Shown: positions 56,901 to 60,255, counted from the first letter of the stretch. The stretch is 64,000 nucleotides of DNA from Semisulcospira habei (GCA_036245525.1 BTPG01000005.1:126603620-126667619); one strand, 5' to 3'. Notes: generated from the letters alone by a model not told the origin. Program-made: numbers and translations.

Positions 56901-58599
56901 AGCCTGGTGCGACCACCGTCACCTCTCCCCTACCGATCTGACTTCCCCCCAACTGGCCAAGTTCTTCCTCTGGCTTTCGCCGAACAGCACTTGGCACCGA
57001 TCACCATCGGGGGCTACCTCACCATGCTTGCGGACACTTACTTGGGCCGAGCGGACCCCGGCAAGTGTAAAGACCTCGCTGACCTTATGGCCCATTTCGG
57101 AATACAACGGCCTGCCCTCCACTCCCTGATCCCATGCTGGGATTTACCCTGGGTACTCACCTGGCTGAACTCTAAGCGTTTCGAGCCACTTCCCCTAGCA
57201 AGCCTGGCCAACGCGACGTGAAAGACCCATTTCTTCTCGCCCTTGCCACGGCCTCCAGAGTGAGTGAGCTGCACGCGCTCCCCGCGCGCCCCGCCTGCCT
57301 GCAGTTCAGGTTGGATGGCTCCGTGCAGCTACTGACGGACCCGGCCTTCTTGGCCAAGACTCGGTCTCCATTGACGGCCCCCCAGGTGCTCACTGTATGA
57401 CCGCTGAAGACTGTCAGCCCCAACAGGGAAGTCAGACAGCAGGACCCGGTGAGAGCCTTACGCGTGTACCTACGCCGAAGCAAGCCGCTCCGCCAGGGAC
57501 ACACCCGCCTCTTCTCTCTCTGTCCCCAGGTAGACAATACATCTCAGCCCAGATGATCTCTTCCTGACTAAGATGGGTGATACGTTCCGCCTACCAAGAC
57601 CTCTGCCCCGACGCTGCCACGCGACTACACATCAGGGCTCTCGAGGTCAGAGCCATGGCTGCAAGCGTTGCCTTCGATTGCAACTGTGCTGTCCAAGACA
57701 TTGTGGCTTCCGTGGGCTGGCGGACTGTGTCGACCTTCACCTGGTTCTACCTCAGAAACCTGGCTGGCCAGCGAGATAACCTGGCCTTGGTGGGGGACAT
57801 CACGGCGGCGCAACACTCCTTCCCGGCACCTTGGTGCCGTAGGTAATCCTTTAGCTAAAATTACCGGGAGCTTGCGCCTGGGAGGACGGGTCTTGCTGGC
57901 TCGGTCGGTTACTGAGTTACGCGGCACCCGCCTCCTTTTCGCAATTCTTCCATTGTAGTAATGGCATCGGTAATGTTTTTTGAGGAAACAAATGAATTTT
58001 TCTCTAAAATTATTTTTTCGAAAAATACTTACCGATGCCATTACTCGGATGGCCCTCCCACCTTTCCCGCTCGCCGCTAGTCAGCTAAACAAAACAAAAA
58101 AAAAATGGCTTGGCTGCTCTGGCAGTTACCCGTATGGGGTGGGAAGGGAGGCTACCCGGGGTACTAGGTCACGGCACCCCTAGGTGGCCTCCCCTGGCCC
58201 TAAGGGTACACGTCGTAAGGTTTCGGCTAAAATTACGTAAGCTACAGGTTGTTCCATTGTAGTAATGGCATCGGTAAGTATTTTTCGAAAAAATACATTT
58301 TAGTGAAAAATTCATTTTTGCTGCAGACAGAACAGCCCTTCAGCCAGCCTGTGCCATCTGCAAGAGGCATAAATTCTCATGAGCCCCTGCATCTGCAGGG
58401 GCTCATGAGAATTTATGTCTCTTGCTAGACATGGGTTATGGGTCTTGGTCAGATTTTCACACTGCCGCCCATGCGTTGACTGTTTTTGAATGATTAGGAA
58501 CACTAATATCAGCTGACTTGCATTTGTTCAGGAAATGGTAGGGGAATTCAAGGCAGACTTTTACTATGTGAATGGCCTCATCTTGGAATCAAGAAAAAG
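17886..58599 (+). CDS. ANKRD13C: ANKRD13C-like ankyrin-repeat protein, exons 1-8 (gene continues beyond window)
   Basis: Eight exons join in frame: 17886-17991, 18483-18524, 19684-19788, 20267-20398, 28093-28159, 43903-44047, 44382-44513 and 58532-58599 (797 nt, 265 codons plus 2 nt). All introns are GT-AG. The product starts with ankyrin repeats ([46 protein letters not shown]), then the region typical of ANKRD13 proteins: [62 protein letters not shown] and [11 protein letters not shown]. Vertebrate ANKRD13C is an ER-membrane-associated chaperone for G-protein-coupled receptor biogenesis; the same role here is inferred from similarity. Vertebrate proteins carry an N-terminal extension and a C-terminal half not seen here; the latter must lie past 64000. 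Introns 4, 5 and 7 (7.7, 15.7 and 14.0 kb) are mostly transposons, yet exons and splice sites are intact. Confidence 0.92.
18483..18524 (+). CDS. ANKRD13C: ANKRD13C exon 2
   Basis: A 42-nt exon encoding [14 protein letters not shown], between acceptor TTTGCAG and donor AAAG|GTAAGT. It completes the first ankyrin repeat. Confidence 0.93.
19028..19251. repeat. TTAA-type MITE (family 2), diverged
   Basis: TTAACCCATA at the left and AAGGGTTAA at the right, with an inverted repeat around GCGCCTAGAGGCGC. Confidence 0.65.
19500..19622. repeat. TTAA-type MITE (family 2)
   Basis: TTAACCCATTGAGCC to GAATGGGTTAA. Only one arm of the long hairpin is retained. Confidence 0.7.
19684..19788 (+). CDS. ANKRD13C: ANKRD13C exon 3
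   Basis: Encodes [16 protein letters not shown] and [16 protein letters not shown], the second ankyrin repeat. Acceptor TCAATAG, donor ACAA|GTAAGT. Confidence 0.93.
19998..20201. repeat. TTAA-type MITE (family 2)
   Basis: TTAA-flanked, CCCATTTAGCCCC to GGGGTTAAATGGG, with the hairpin GGTAGTGCCAGATTAGC around CTTGGTGCCAAG. It ends 65 bp before exon 4. A partial relative lies at 19855-19920. Confidence 0.85.
20267..20398 (+). CDS. ANKRD13C: ANKRD13C exon 4
   Basis: Encodes [36 protein letters not shown] and WDFHSW plus one base. Acceptor TTCTCCAG, donor TGGG|GTATGC. Phase matches exon 5, giving SWVPLVSR. Confidence 0.93.
20399..20825 (+). other. ANKRD13C intron 4, 5' unique part
   Basis: AT-rich intron sequence with nothing recognisable, ending at the TA target of the pogo-like element. 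Confidence 0.6.
21547..21760 (+). repeat. DIRS-B left terminal repeat
   Basis: Inverted counterpart of about 27345-27577, nearly identical over some 180 bp (for example CCGAGAGGCACTCGGGG). The outer edge is at the T-run of CAATTTGTTTC. Confidence 0.85.
22195..24200 (+). pseudogene. DIRS-B gag-like protein
   Basis: The N-terminal Cys cluster (CSRCGDF, then [16 protein letters not shown] and RRCNVC) is split by a hAT-like MITE at 22237-22426; skipping it and one target duplication restores the frame. Next come an Arg/Ser/Pro-rich hinge (22600-23290), the core [52 protein letters not shown] and [16 protein letters not shown], then a frameshift before the C-terminal part. The original start probably lay upstream at 21960, where TTGCAGAG|GTAAGG resembles the start-exon donor of C1 with a damaged ATG. 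Confidence 0.75.
22237..22426. mobile_element. hAT-like MITE with 6-bp TSD
   Basis: A 190-bp insertion with terminal inverted repeats CAGACCTGTTTACC and its complement, flanked by CTTTAA on both sides (22231-22236, 22427-22432). Internal sequence (GTACACAATTTTGCTTTGGG) is shared with the longer copy at 62646-63133. The 6-bp duplication and CAG start suggest a hAT lineage with 6-bp targets. Confidence 0.85.
24240..25990 (+). pseudogene. DIRS-B RT-RNase H-methyltransferase-like ORF
   Basis: RT palm with [34 protein letters not shown] and an intact catalytic YLDD ([12 protein letters not shown]); RNase H with [26 protein letters not shown] and the [15 protein letters not shown] region; then the C-terminal domain [18 protein letters not shown] to LVAYAYP and [21 protein letters not shown] follows ICAR at 25680, and shifts near 24430 and 25140 break the frame. 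Without these, all the catalytic residues I can see are present. Confidence 0.85.
26050..27140 (+). pseudogene. DIRS-B tyrosine recombinase (frameshifted)
   Basis: [54 protein letters not shown] (core-binding part), [13 protein letters not shown] with the first catalytic Arg, then in a shifted frame [19 protein letters not shown] and [17 protein letters not shown] with HxxR and Tyr, ending [14 protein letters not shown]. Two indels (about 26430 and 26910) separate otherwise intact catalytic segments. Confidence 0.85.
27226..27325 (+). other. DIRS-B internal complementary region
   Basis: Complement of the left end (GTCATGTCATCGGTAATG, TTTTTGAATAAACAAA) fused to the complement of the right end (TTTTTCGAAAAATACTTACC). 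Confidence 0.85.
27345..27577 (+). repeat. DIRS-B right terminal repeat and hairpin
   Basis: Inverted copy of the left repeat followed by the 40-bp right-end extension with the near-palindrome GTATTTTTCGAAAAAATAC. Confidence 0.85.
28093..28159 (+). CDS. ANKRD13C: ANKRD13C exon 5
   Basis: Encodes [18 protein letters not shown] and ACI plus two bases. Acceptor GGTGCAG, donor ATAAG|GTACAT. Confidence 0.92.
28340..28600. repeat. Family 3 hairpin repeat
   Basis: Contains CAGACAGAACAGCCCTTCAG and a palindrome around CATTTGCAGGGGC within AATTCTCATAAG. It matches both sides of the DIRS-D insertion site. Confidence 0.7.
28707..29795. mobile_element. TTAA-flanked non-autonomous DNA transposon
   Basis: A 1,089-bp element between TTAA sites (28703-28706, 29796-29799), ends CCCTTTGAACCC and GGGTTCAAAGGG, with subterminal inverted pieces GCGGTTTGCCGGG. 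No transposase frame seen. An inverted relative occupies 60737 to about 61535. TTAA targets point to a piggyBac- or Kolobok-type mobiliser. Confidence 0.85.
29800..30315 (+). other. ANKRD13C intron 5, unique stretch
   Basis: AT-rich with short ACACTGCA/CAATGTAC-like repeats. No gene. Confidence 0.5.
30316..30500 (+). repeat. DIRS-C1 left terminal repeat
   Basis: Contains GTATACGGTATCGTTGGC and GGGGCGCCATAGAATAGG, repeated in inverse order at 43200-43380. Confidence 0.9.
30812..30991 (+). other. Candidate spliceosomal intron in DIRS-C1 gag
   Basis: Donor GCCAG|GTAATA and acceptor CTTGTTCCAG|ATACC. Removing 180 nt joins ATGGCCAG to the Cys-cluster exon in frame. The same layout is seen in copy E. 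An unspliced ATG at 30975 is the alternative start. Confidence 0.5.
31218..31593 (+). repeat. 96-bp (32-residue) tandem repeat in DIRS-C1 gag
   Basis: Units begin [30 protein letters not shown] and [15 protein letters not shown] at exact 96-bp steps (31218, 31314, 31410); a fourth, [13 protein letters not shown], follows after a 21-nt-shorter unit. Repeats remain in frame. Confidence 0.9.
33234..33430 (+). repeat. DIRS-C2 left terminal repeat
   Basis: Matches 39420-39600 in inverse orientation almost perfectly, including GTGTGTAGCACACAACTGGG. The repeat body is of the same type as copy A. Confidence 0.9.
33745..36000 (+). pseudogene. DIRS-C2 gag-like protein (broken)
   Basis: Cys cluster remnants ([27 protein letters not shown]; a base is missing in the first CxxC), [12 protein letters not shown], the expanded C-rich hinge (34050-34880), then [52 protein letters not shown] and a [14 protein letters not shown] end matching the DLW motif of sibling copies. 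The frame is broken at several points, notably in the C-runs. Confidence 0.75.
34050..34880. repeat. GC-rich minisatellite inside DIRS-C2 gag
   Basis: Degenerate units of about 55-60 bp (two alternating types, about 115 bp together): CCCGCTCCGCCTTTCCTGAG and CTCGTATCGACCAGGCGGGC separated by C-runs of 8-18. It corresponds in position and sense to the repeat in copy A (7540-8190). Confidence 0.8.
36260..38060 (+). pseudogene. DIRS-C2 RT-RNase H-methyltransferase-like ORF (broken)
   Basis: Pieces in shifting frames: [12 protein letters not shown] leader, RRYLRF region, catalytic YLDD intact ([10 protein letters not shown] near 36850), [21 protein letters not shown], RNase H with [14 protein letters not shown] (first Asp replaced by Glu), [54 protein letters not shown], then PLVDLFATR and [16 protein letters not shown] 36-bp tandem duplication (36536-36571 and 36572-36607) repeats [10 protein letters not shown] in frame just before the palm. 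At least five frameshifts. Confidence 0.85.
36536..36607 (+). repeat. Perfect 36-bp in-frame tandem duplication
   Basis: Two identical head-to-tail copies starting CAGCTTGGCCCCTCGC, adding 12 codons to the RT fingers-palm junction. No other copy has it. Confidence 0.95.
38060..39180 (+). pseudogene. DIRS-C2 tyrosine recombinase (broken)
   Basis: [59 protein letters not shown] (catalytic Arg kept), [20 protein letters not shown] (HxxR kept) and [14 protein letters not shown] (Tyr kept), in several frames. The C-terminus is shifted just after the catalytic Tyr. Confidence 0.85.
39282..39380 (+). other. DIRS-C2 internal complementary region
   Basis: Complements of C2's own two outer ends joined back to back: AGTAATGCCATCGGTAATG / TTTTGAAAAAAC / ATGAATTTTT / TGAAAAATACTTACC. 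Confidence 0.9.
39400..39635 (+). repeat. DIRS-C2 right terminal repeat and hairpin
   Basis: Inverse of 33247-33430, then GTATTTTTCAAAAAAATAC and the terminal TTCATTT at the C1 target. Confidence 0.9.
39636..39942 (+). pseudogene. DIRS-C1 gag-like protein, 3' portion
   Basis: Continues the gag frame interrupted at 33233: [40 protein letters not shown], then an Arg/Pro-rich tail ending with a stop at about 39940. The conserved KDLW box appears in all copies. Confidence 0.85.
40137..42029 (+). CDS. DIRS-C1 RT-RNase H-methyltransferase-like polyprotein (630 aa, open)
   Basis: Reverse transcriptase that would copy DIRS RNA. Residues: fingers [17 protein letters not shown] (about 40-56), palm motif [13 protein letters not shown] (87-98), [10 protein letters not shown] (123-132), catalytic YLDD (154-157), thumb; RNase H about 317-450 with [37 protein letters not shown] and [10 protein letters not shown]-terminal domain about 460-590 ([44 protein letters not shown]), a putative Dam-like methyltransferase. 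Residue 321 is Asn where other copies have Asp: a likely RNase H active-site loss. ATG 40137 is the first in frame, but the frame is open back to about 39980 and conserved leader peptides ([20 protein letters not shown]) lie upstream without an ATG, so frameshifting, splicing or another start is possible. It overlaps the recombinase frame. Confidence 0.9.
   Translation: MPVDSLRAEALRNEVAALLQKNATEVVRRHDSPAFYSRLFVVPKPRGKWRPVIDLSALNKFLIAPPFRMKTARALRSAVQPFDFAISLDLSDAYLHVPMHPASRRFLRFAFAGIVYQFRALPFGLNLSPWVFTRIMDAVVARARRTSSSPTSNYLDDLLLRNQVDSALERDRDALLDLLDFLGFIVNKGKSDLSPSRCFVHLGMEFHTDLNLVRLPEARIQKISDLARHLAQQDKVSARVWLQLLGLMSAASDLIPLGRLYSRPLQLHLLLHWRPLKDDIDALVPVPPMLHPHLMRWADHNWLASGVSLYTPPPSLSLCVNASLTGWGAHLLPSFTTASGVFPTDLLTRHINWLELQAVWQALMTWDSQLQGQELLVLSDNSTVVAYLQKQGGTRSPSLCILLYQLLRWCEDRGITLRARHIPGHLNVLADSLSRRGQLLHTEWTLRPDIFQMIAARWEAPMIDLFATRWNHQLPLFVSPVPDPLAWAVDALSIPWDGLVAYAYPPTVLVPKVLLKLRGCNAILFLVAPFCWNKSWTTDLLNLATSPPLQLPTPRTMLKQPRQPLFHPCPERLLLHAWRLCGKPSPEEASQVTQWKLSLLRADPLPDEFTRGSGKCCATGLVTTTFPPLI
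41465..42931 (+). CDS. DIRS-C1 tyrosine recombinase (open, overlaps RT ORF)
   Basis: Phage-integrase-type recombinase expected to insert a circular DNA intermediate. The frame is open from a GTG at 40052 (959 codons), but the first ATG is 41465, giving about 488 residues; the overlap with the RT ORF is 565 nt from that ATG. Core-binding region from [15 protein letters not shown] (41864 on), [44 protein letters not shown]. Catalytic Arg in [11 protein letters not shown] (42353), HEVR at 42737-42748, nucleophile Tyr in [11 protein letters not shown] (42845). It ends [10 protein letters not shown]. All expected catalytic residues are present, and no stop or shift is seen. Confidence 0.9.
   Translation: MDTAAGHLPDDRGQMGSSHDRPFRHSLEPPVAAFRLAGSRSTSLGSRRAVHSLGRARRLRLSTDGAGPQSPPQASRLQRDPVPGGALLLEQVVDDGPAEPSHQPTTSAPYASHDAQATTTAAVSSLPRASPPTRLEVVRQALTRRGFSGDAVEAIAAARRPSTRRVYEGKWKVLCDWSGDNNLSPTDLTMPQLAEFFLWLFNFQSLAPITIRGYLAMIADTYRHLGRTDPGACKDLADLMAHFGLQRPALRSLLPRWDLPWVLTWLNTARFEPLQLACLPDVTRKTCFLLALATASRVSELHALSTRSDCLQFRADGSVQLLPEPSFLAKTRSPPTTPQMMTIRPLRVTDSNRETRQQDPVRALRVYLRRTRPLRRRRTRLFLPLSPGRQDISAQTISSWIRWVIRSAYQDLAPEVAQRMHIRAHEVRAMATSLAFDRNCAVKDIVAAVGWRAESTFARFYLRDLSTQRQNLTLVGDIAAAQHSLPAP
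43048..43150 (+). other. DIRS-C1 internal complementary region
   Basis: GTAATACCATCGGTAATGTG / TTTTGAGAAAAC joined to ATGAATTTTTCAATTAAAAT and ACTTACCGATGGTATTAC. Both carry C1's private ACC/GGT variant and the AATTGAAA right-end variant. Confidence 0.9.
43165..43409 (+). repeat. DIRS-C1 right terminal repeat
   Basis: Inverse of the left repeat, plus the right-end extension ending AATTCATTT before the flank CTCCGGAAG. Confidence 0.9.
43410..43763 (+). other. ANKRD13C intron 5, 3' unique part
   Basis: AT-rich, nothing recognised. Confidence 0.5.
43764..43864. repeat. TTAA foldback MITE (family 1)
   Basis: TTAATCCTTTGGCTGTTGG to CCAACAGCCAAAGGGA, with the hairpin centre around GATTCC and GGAATC. 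It ends about 38 bp before exon 6. Confidence 0.75.
43903..44047 (+). CDS. ANKRD13C: ANKRD13C exon 6
   Basis: Encodes [32 protein letters not shown] and [16 protein letters not shown]. Acceptor TTTCTCCAG, donor GAG|GTGCGC. It completes the Arg codon split with exon 5. Confidence 0.93.
44140..44229. repeat. TTAA foldback MITE (family 1)
   Basis: TTAACCTAGGGCTGCCAGTA to GCAGCCACAGGGTTGA, centre GATTCCTGCAGGAATC. It starts about 93 bp after exon 6. Confidence 0.75.
44382..44513 (+). CDS. ANKRD13C: ANKRD13C exon 7
   Basis: Encodes [30 protein letters not shown] and [14 protein letters not shown]. Acceptor ATGTCTAG, donor ACG|GTGAGG. Confidence 0.93.
44514..44893 (+). repeat. Intron 7 start: family 2-like MITE, then half of a family 3 repeat
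   Basis: 44570-44720 carries CAGGCGCCAAGCTAAGCC and GGTGCCAAGCTAA remnants of family 2. 44817-44893 matches the left half of the repeat at 28340 (GGCTGATTTTCAGCTTT) and ends at the DIRS-D target. The other half is at 58318. Confidence 0.65.
45408..45790 (+). mobile_element. RTE-like 3' fragment
   Basis: A 383-bp, 5'-truncated copy of the element at 8979-12278 (equivalent of about 11886-12278), flanked by AGAGACTGGTT (45397-45407, 45791-45801) with the same TAAG tail. It has 7-bp and 2-bp deletions relative to the full copy. Confidence 0.92.
46031..46440. repeat. Three tandem units of about 137 bp in DIRS-D leader/intron
   Basis: Units begin AGGTCTCAGTGTTTGCCAGT (46031), AGGTCTCAGTGTGGCCAGC (46170) and GGGTCCCGGTGTTTGCCAGC (about 46305). 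Each contains GGCTTCACTT and GAATTTTATAGGCGC-type segments. They lie wholly between the donor- and acceptor-like sites. Confidence 0.85.
46885..47200. repeat. Three units of about 105-114 bp in DIRS-D gag hinge
   Basis: Each unit has GTTGGGGGACG, CCCTTGCGCACC, CTCGCTCGAGTCTGG and CTCGCCCCGCCTTGCGGAA. Steps are about 114 and 105 bp. Confidence 0.85.
47336..50019 (+). mobile_element. hAT-like element with 6-bp TSD and BED-finger remnant
   Basis: A 2.7-kb insertion between CCTTCC duplications (47330-47335, 50020-50025). Terminal inverted repeats CAGAGCTGCCTA (left) and the complement of CAGACCTGCCTA (right). Around 47660-47800 the plus strand encodes [19 protein letters not shown] then GCGGAN, the N-terminal BED-type zinc finger of hAT-like transposases, with stops afterwards. 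The rest of the transposase is missing. A retroelement with an AATAC tail (48405-about 49300) is nested inside. Confidence 0.7.
48405..49300 (-). mobile_element. Retroelement 3' region with (AATAC)n tail
   Basis: The tail ATACAATACAATACAATAC at 48404-48424 is followed by TTTATTAATCCCTCATGGGG, a common 3' end of animal LINE/SINE families, in minus orientation. No RT frame seen. The 5' limit is uncertain. Confidence 0.5.
50020..50868 (+). pseudogene. DIRS-D gag-like protein, 3' portion (degenerate)
   Basis: After the palindrome the frames recall the gag core: [11 protein letters not shown] ([13 protein letters not shown]), [16 protein letters not shown] and [14 protein letters not shown] (the KDLW box). 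About 280 nt between here and the RT leader are missing; the long-TIR transposon sits at that join. Confidence 0.55.
50047..50384. repeat. Near-perfect 300-bp palindrome with 12-bp flanking duplication
   Basis: Arms about 50087-50235 and 50238-50384, read AAGAAGTACCCAACGGAG outward and TATTTCGGGTAAATACCC inside, meeting at GTGGCAACATTGCCAC. Flanked by TCTTCTCGGACT (50035-50046, 50385-50396). The GGGTATTTACCCGAAATATT segment resembles 3' ends of Penelope-like elements (inference). Confidence 0.8.
50869..55029 (+). mobile_element. Long-TIR DNA transposon with RAG1-N-terminus-like zinc region
   Basis: A 4.16-kb element with terminal inverted repeats of about 500 bp (50869-51375 and about 54500-55029), each starting CACTTAGTTCGCTTCCAGC. 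Inner landmarks are GGTTTCATGGTGGGGGACGG and its complement. It encodes a broken transposase (51539-54330). The flanks (GCTGA, CTTGG) show no target duplication and DIRS-D sequence is missing at the site, so insertion was followed by, or came with, a deletion. Confidence 0.85.
51539..54330 (+). pseudogene. DDE-type transposase with RAG1-N-like zinc motifs (several stops)
   Basis: From ATG 51539: [13 protein letters not shown], an in-frame TAA (51662), then [20 protein letters not shown] and [11 protein letters not shown], a spacing of CxxC, C, H and CxxC that recalls the zinc region in the N-terminal third of RAG1. After a Ser/Thr-rich linker and TGA at 52244 come [64 protein letters not shown], a coiled-coil-like charged stretch (53400-53690), and GLALHGEQ near 54140 in a shifted frame. 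GGDHGG, FGDY, the CLWC zinc pair and HGEQ are candidate D, D, Zn and E sites by analogy with RAG1/Transib-like transposases. Lacks a RAG2 partner. Confidence 0.7.
55030..56720 (+). pseudogene. DIRS-D RT-RNase H-methyltransferase-like ORF (dead)
   Basis: Shifting frames: [24 protein letters not shown], [33 protein letters not shown]-like, then [11 protein letters not shown] where YLDD should be (55493-55504), so both catalytic Asp are lost. RNase [16 protein letters not shown] keeps its Asp. [20 protein letters not shown], then [34 protein letters not shown] and [18 protein letters not shown]. Confidence 0.85.
56740..57845 (+). pseudogene. DIRS-D tyrosine recombinase (dead)
   Basis: [36 protein letters not shown], then [13 protein letters not shown] (Arg kept). 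In the HxxR box His is Leu: [13 protein letters not shown] (57640-57642 CTC instead of CAC). The nucleophile region [13 protein letters not shown] keeps Tyr. An in-frame TGA lies after LTV near 57400 and another stop near 57565. Confidence 0.85.
57950..58045 (+). other. DIRS-D internal complementary region
   Basis: AGTAATGGCATCGGTAATG / TTTTTTGAGGAAACAAATG joined to AATTTTTCTCTAAAATTATT and AATACTTACCGATGCC. The GAGGAAAC variant matches D's own left end (TTTCCTC). Confidence 0.88.
58080..58317 (+). repeat. DIRS-D right terminal repeat and hairpin
   Basis: Inverse of 44905-45090 (for example CCCTAAGGGTACACGTCGTA), then GTATTTTTCGAAAAAATAC and TTCATTT at the target. Confidence 0.88.
58318..58500. 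repeat. Family 3 hairpin repeat, right half
   Basis: CAGACAGAACAGCCCTTCAG, then a perfect hairpin AATTCTCATGAGCCCCTGC / GCAGGGGCTCATGAGAATT (about 58364-58423). The left half lies 13.4 kb away at 44817-44893. Confidence 0.8.
58532..58599 (+). CDS. ANKRD13C: ANKRD13C exon 8
   Basis: Encodes [20 protein letters not shown] and RK plus two bases. Acceptor TTTGTTCAG, donor AAAAG|GTATGT. Later exons are outside the window. Confidence 0.92.
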
Positions 58600-58821
58600 G
58601 TATGTGTGCTTGAGACTTTGTTACTGCTAGCTTGATTTCCTCAACTTTCATTTTGTTTGTTTGTTTCCTCAAAACCCTTAACGATGGCATTACTAATAGG
58701 AAGGTACTCTAGCTCACCTGATTTTAGCCTAAGTCCATTGTGTGAATCAGCACAACCGGGGAGGTGACTCCAGGGAGTCGTTCACCAAATGCAGCCCCGG
58801 GTGGCCTCCCCTCCCTTTACA

Positions 58822-59260
58822 AGAATTGATATTTACAAATCTAGTTTGTCATTCTCGGGAACGCAGACTTGGAACACTCTTCCTGATTATGTAAAATCCG
58901 CTTCCTCTCTATCCCATTTCAAAATCAGTCTCTTCAAGTACTTCTCGAAGCAGTCATAATCATTACGTTGTGAAATATATACTGCCCTGTACATCTGATT
59001 ATGTTTGCTCCCAATTACAAACTCTGTGTGTGCATGTGTGATGGTGTGTGTGTGTGTGTGTGTTTAGGAGTGTGAGATCATCATGGGACATTCTTTCCCT
59101 AAACTAGCAATGTTTTTGTTTCATTTACATTTAACTATATAATTATTTTTTTGTATATTGTCTTGTAGTTTTGTAGCAACGGCAGGTTTGAAAAATGGCT
59201 ATGTCTGACGATGTCAATGCCTCAACTTTTGATAAATAAAGCTTCATTGAATCATTGAAT
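58822..59260 (+). mobile_element. LINE 3' end (L2/CR1-type)
   Basis: Encodes FSGTQTWNTLPDYVKSASSL and SHFKISLFKYFSKQS, the conserved C-terminus of CR1/L2-type ORF2 proteins, then an AT-rich 3' UTR with a GT run (59043-59064) and a tail of ATTGAATC repeats. Severely 5'-truncated, inside the left repeat of DIRS-E. Confidence 0.75.
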
Positions 59261-59476
59261 CCCATAAGGCCCTATGGGCTGACCCACCAGTTTCACGCTT
59301 AGCTGCCTTCCAGAAGGTTGCACCGGTTTGCCTTGTGTGAATTACCTCGTGTTGTGCACTGGACTTTCACTTCGCCTGTGTTGGATTCTTATGAGAGATT
59401 GGTTTGTGTGTGGTCGCTGTGCCTGATGGATTTTCTTTTTCTCTTCCGAGCCCTCCCGCTTCCTGCAGGGGTTTCA

Positions 59477-60255
59477 ATGAGGTAAGGTCTCGGTTAGTAC
59501 CTGGGTTGTCAGCTATGGCGGACGGTCTCTGGCCTTGCTTGCGTTGTTCTTTCCTCACGCCACGACATGGCGGAGCCGGGTATTGCGCTGTTATTTTGGA
59601 CACCCATCCTAGATTAAATAAGAAGATAATAAAAATTAAAAAAGGAAGAAGAAGGAGATACGAAAATATGGTCCATTCGCTTACGGGCCGGCGGCGCTTC
59701 TGTTTGCGTGCTCTGTTGGTCTGTTGCAGTGCCCGGCTGCGCTCGTGCCCTGTATGCTTGGGGTTCCAGTGGCCTAGTGACAACCATGGCCACTGCCTAC
59801 CTTGCTCGGGCTGCCCCTCGTCCCAACCGTGCAAGGTTTACGACTTGTGGAAGGAGCAGCACTGGTCCCGCCTCTGGGACTTCTATAGACGGGGTCGACC
59901 CTTGGCCACCCAGGACCGCAAAATGCTGCTGCTGTGGCTACTAGCCCCCCGAGACCCCGTAAGTGGGCTTCATCGGACATTGTGGGGCTGTCTGCGCGAA
60001 GGCTGACCGCTACTGACCAGTGTGCTCGCCCCCTGACTGTCCGCGCCCACCCAGCGGGGGATCAGGACCTACGGATGCAGGGATGGCCCTGCTCAGCTGG
60101 ACTAAGCCAGATCGAGACCAGGGCCCAGGCCGATGATAAGAGAAGCACACGAGAGAGGCATTCACAGGCCCGATGCGCTCCTGCCGGTGACCTCACACGA
60201 GCATTGCCCTATGAGCTGAGCGCTCCAGAGGTCCGCACCCACTTGATTCCCTCAG
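59477..60255 (+). pseudogene. DIRS-E gag-like protein, 5' portion
   Basis: Proposed start ATGAG at 59477, candidate intron 59482-59729, then SARLRSCPVCLGFQWPSDNH, CLPCSGCPSSQPC and LWDFYRRGRP. A frame change follows near 59925. The second coding block is cut by the hAT-like insertion at 60256 and resumes at 62173. Confidence 0.7.
59482..59729 (+). other. Candidate spliceosomal intron in DIRS-E gag
   Basis: Donor ATGAG|GTAAGGTCTC, acceptor CTGTTGCAG|TGCC, 248 nt. Splicing puts an ATG in frame with the Cys cluster, with the same phase as in C1. Confidence 0.5.

Larger units (their letters stand above)
44894..58317 (+). mobile_element. DIRS-like retrotransposon, copy D (heavily invaded)
   Basis: A 13.4-kb span. 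Left inverted repeat 44894-45090, gag 46022-47335 plus 50020-50868, RT 55030-55870, RNase H 55880-56340, methyltransferase-like 56340-56720, recombinase 56740-57845, internal complementary region 57950-58045, right inverted repeat 58080-58317. Later insertions: RTE fragment 45408-45790, hAT-like 47336-50019, palindrome 50047-50384, long-TIR transposon 50869-55029. It was inserted at TTT inside a family 3 repeat, whose halves remain at 44817-44893 and 58318-58500. Terminal core GTAATGGCATCGG. The oldest-looking copy by decay. Confidence 0.92.
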
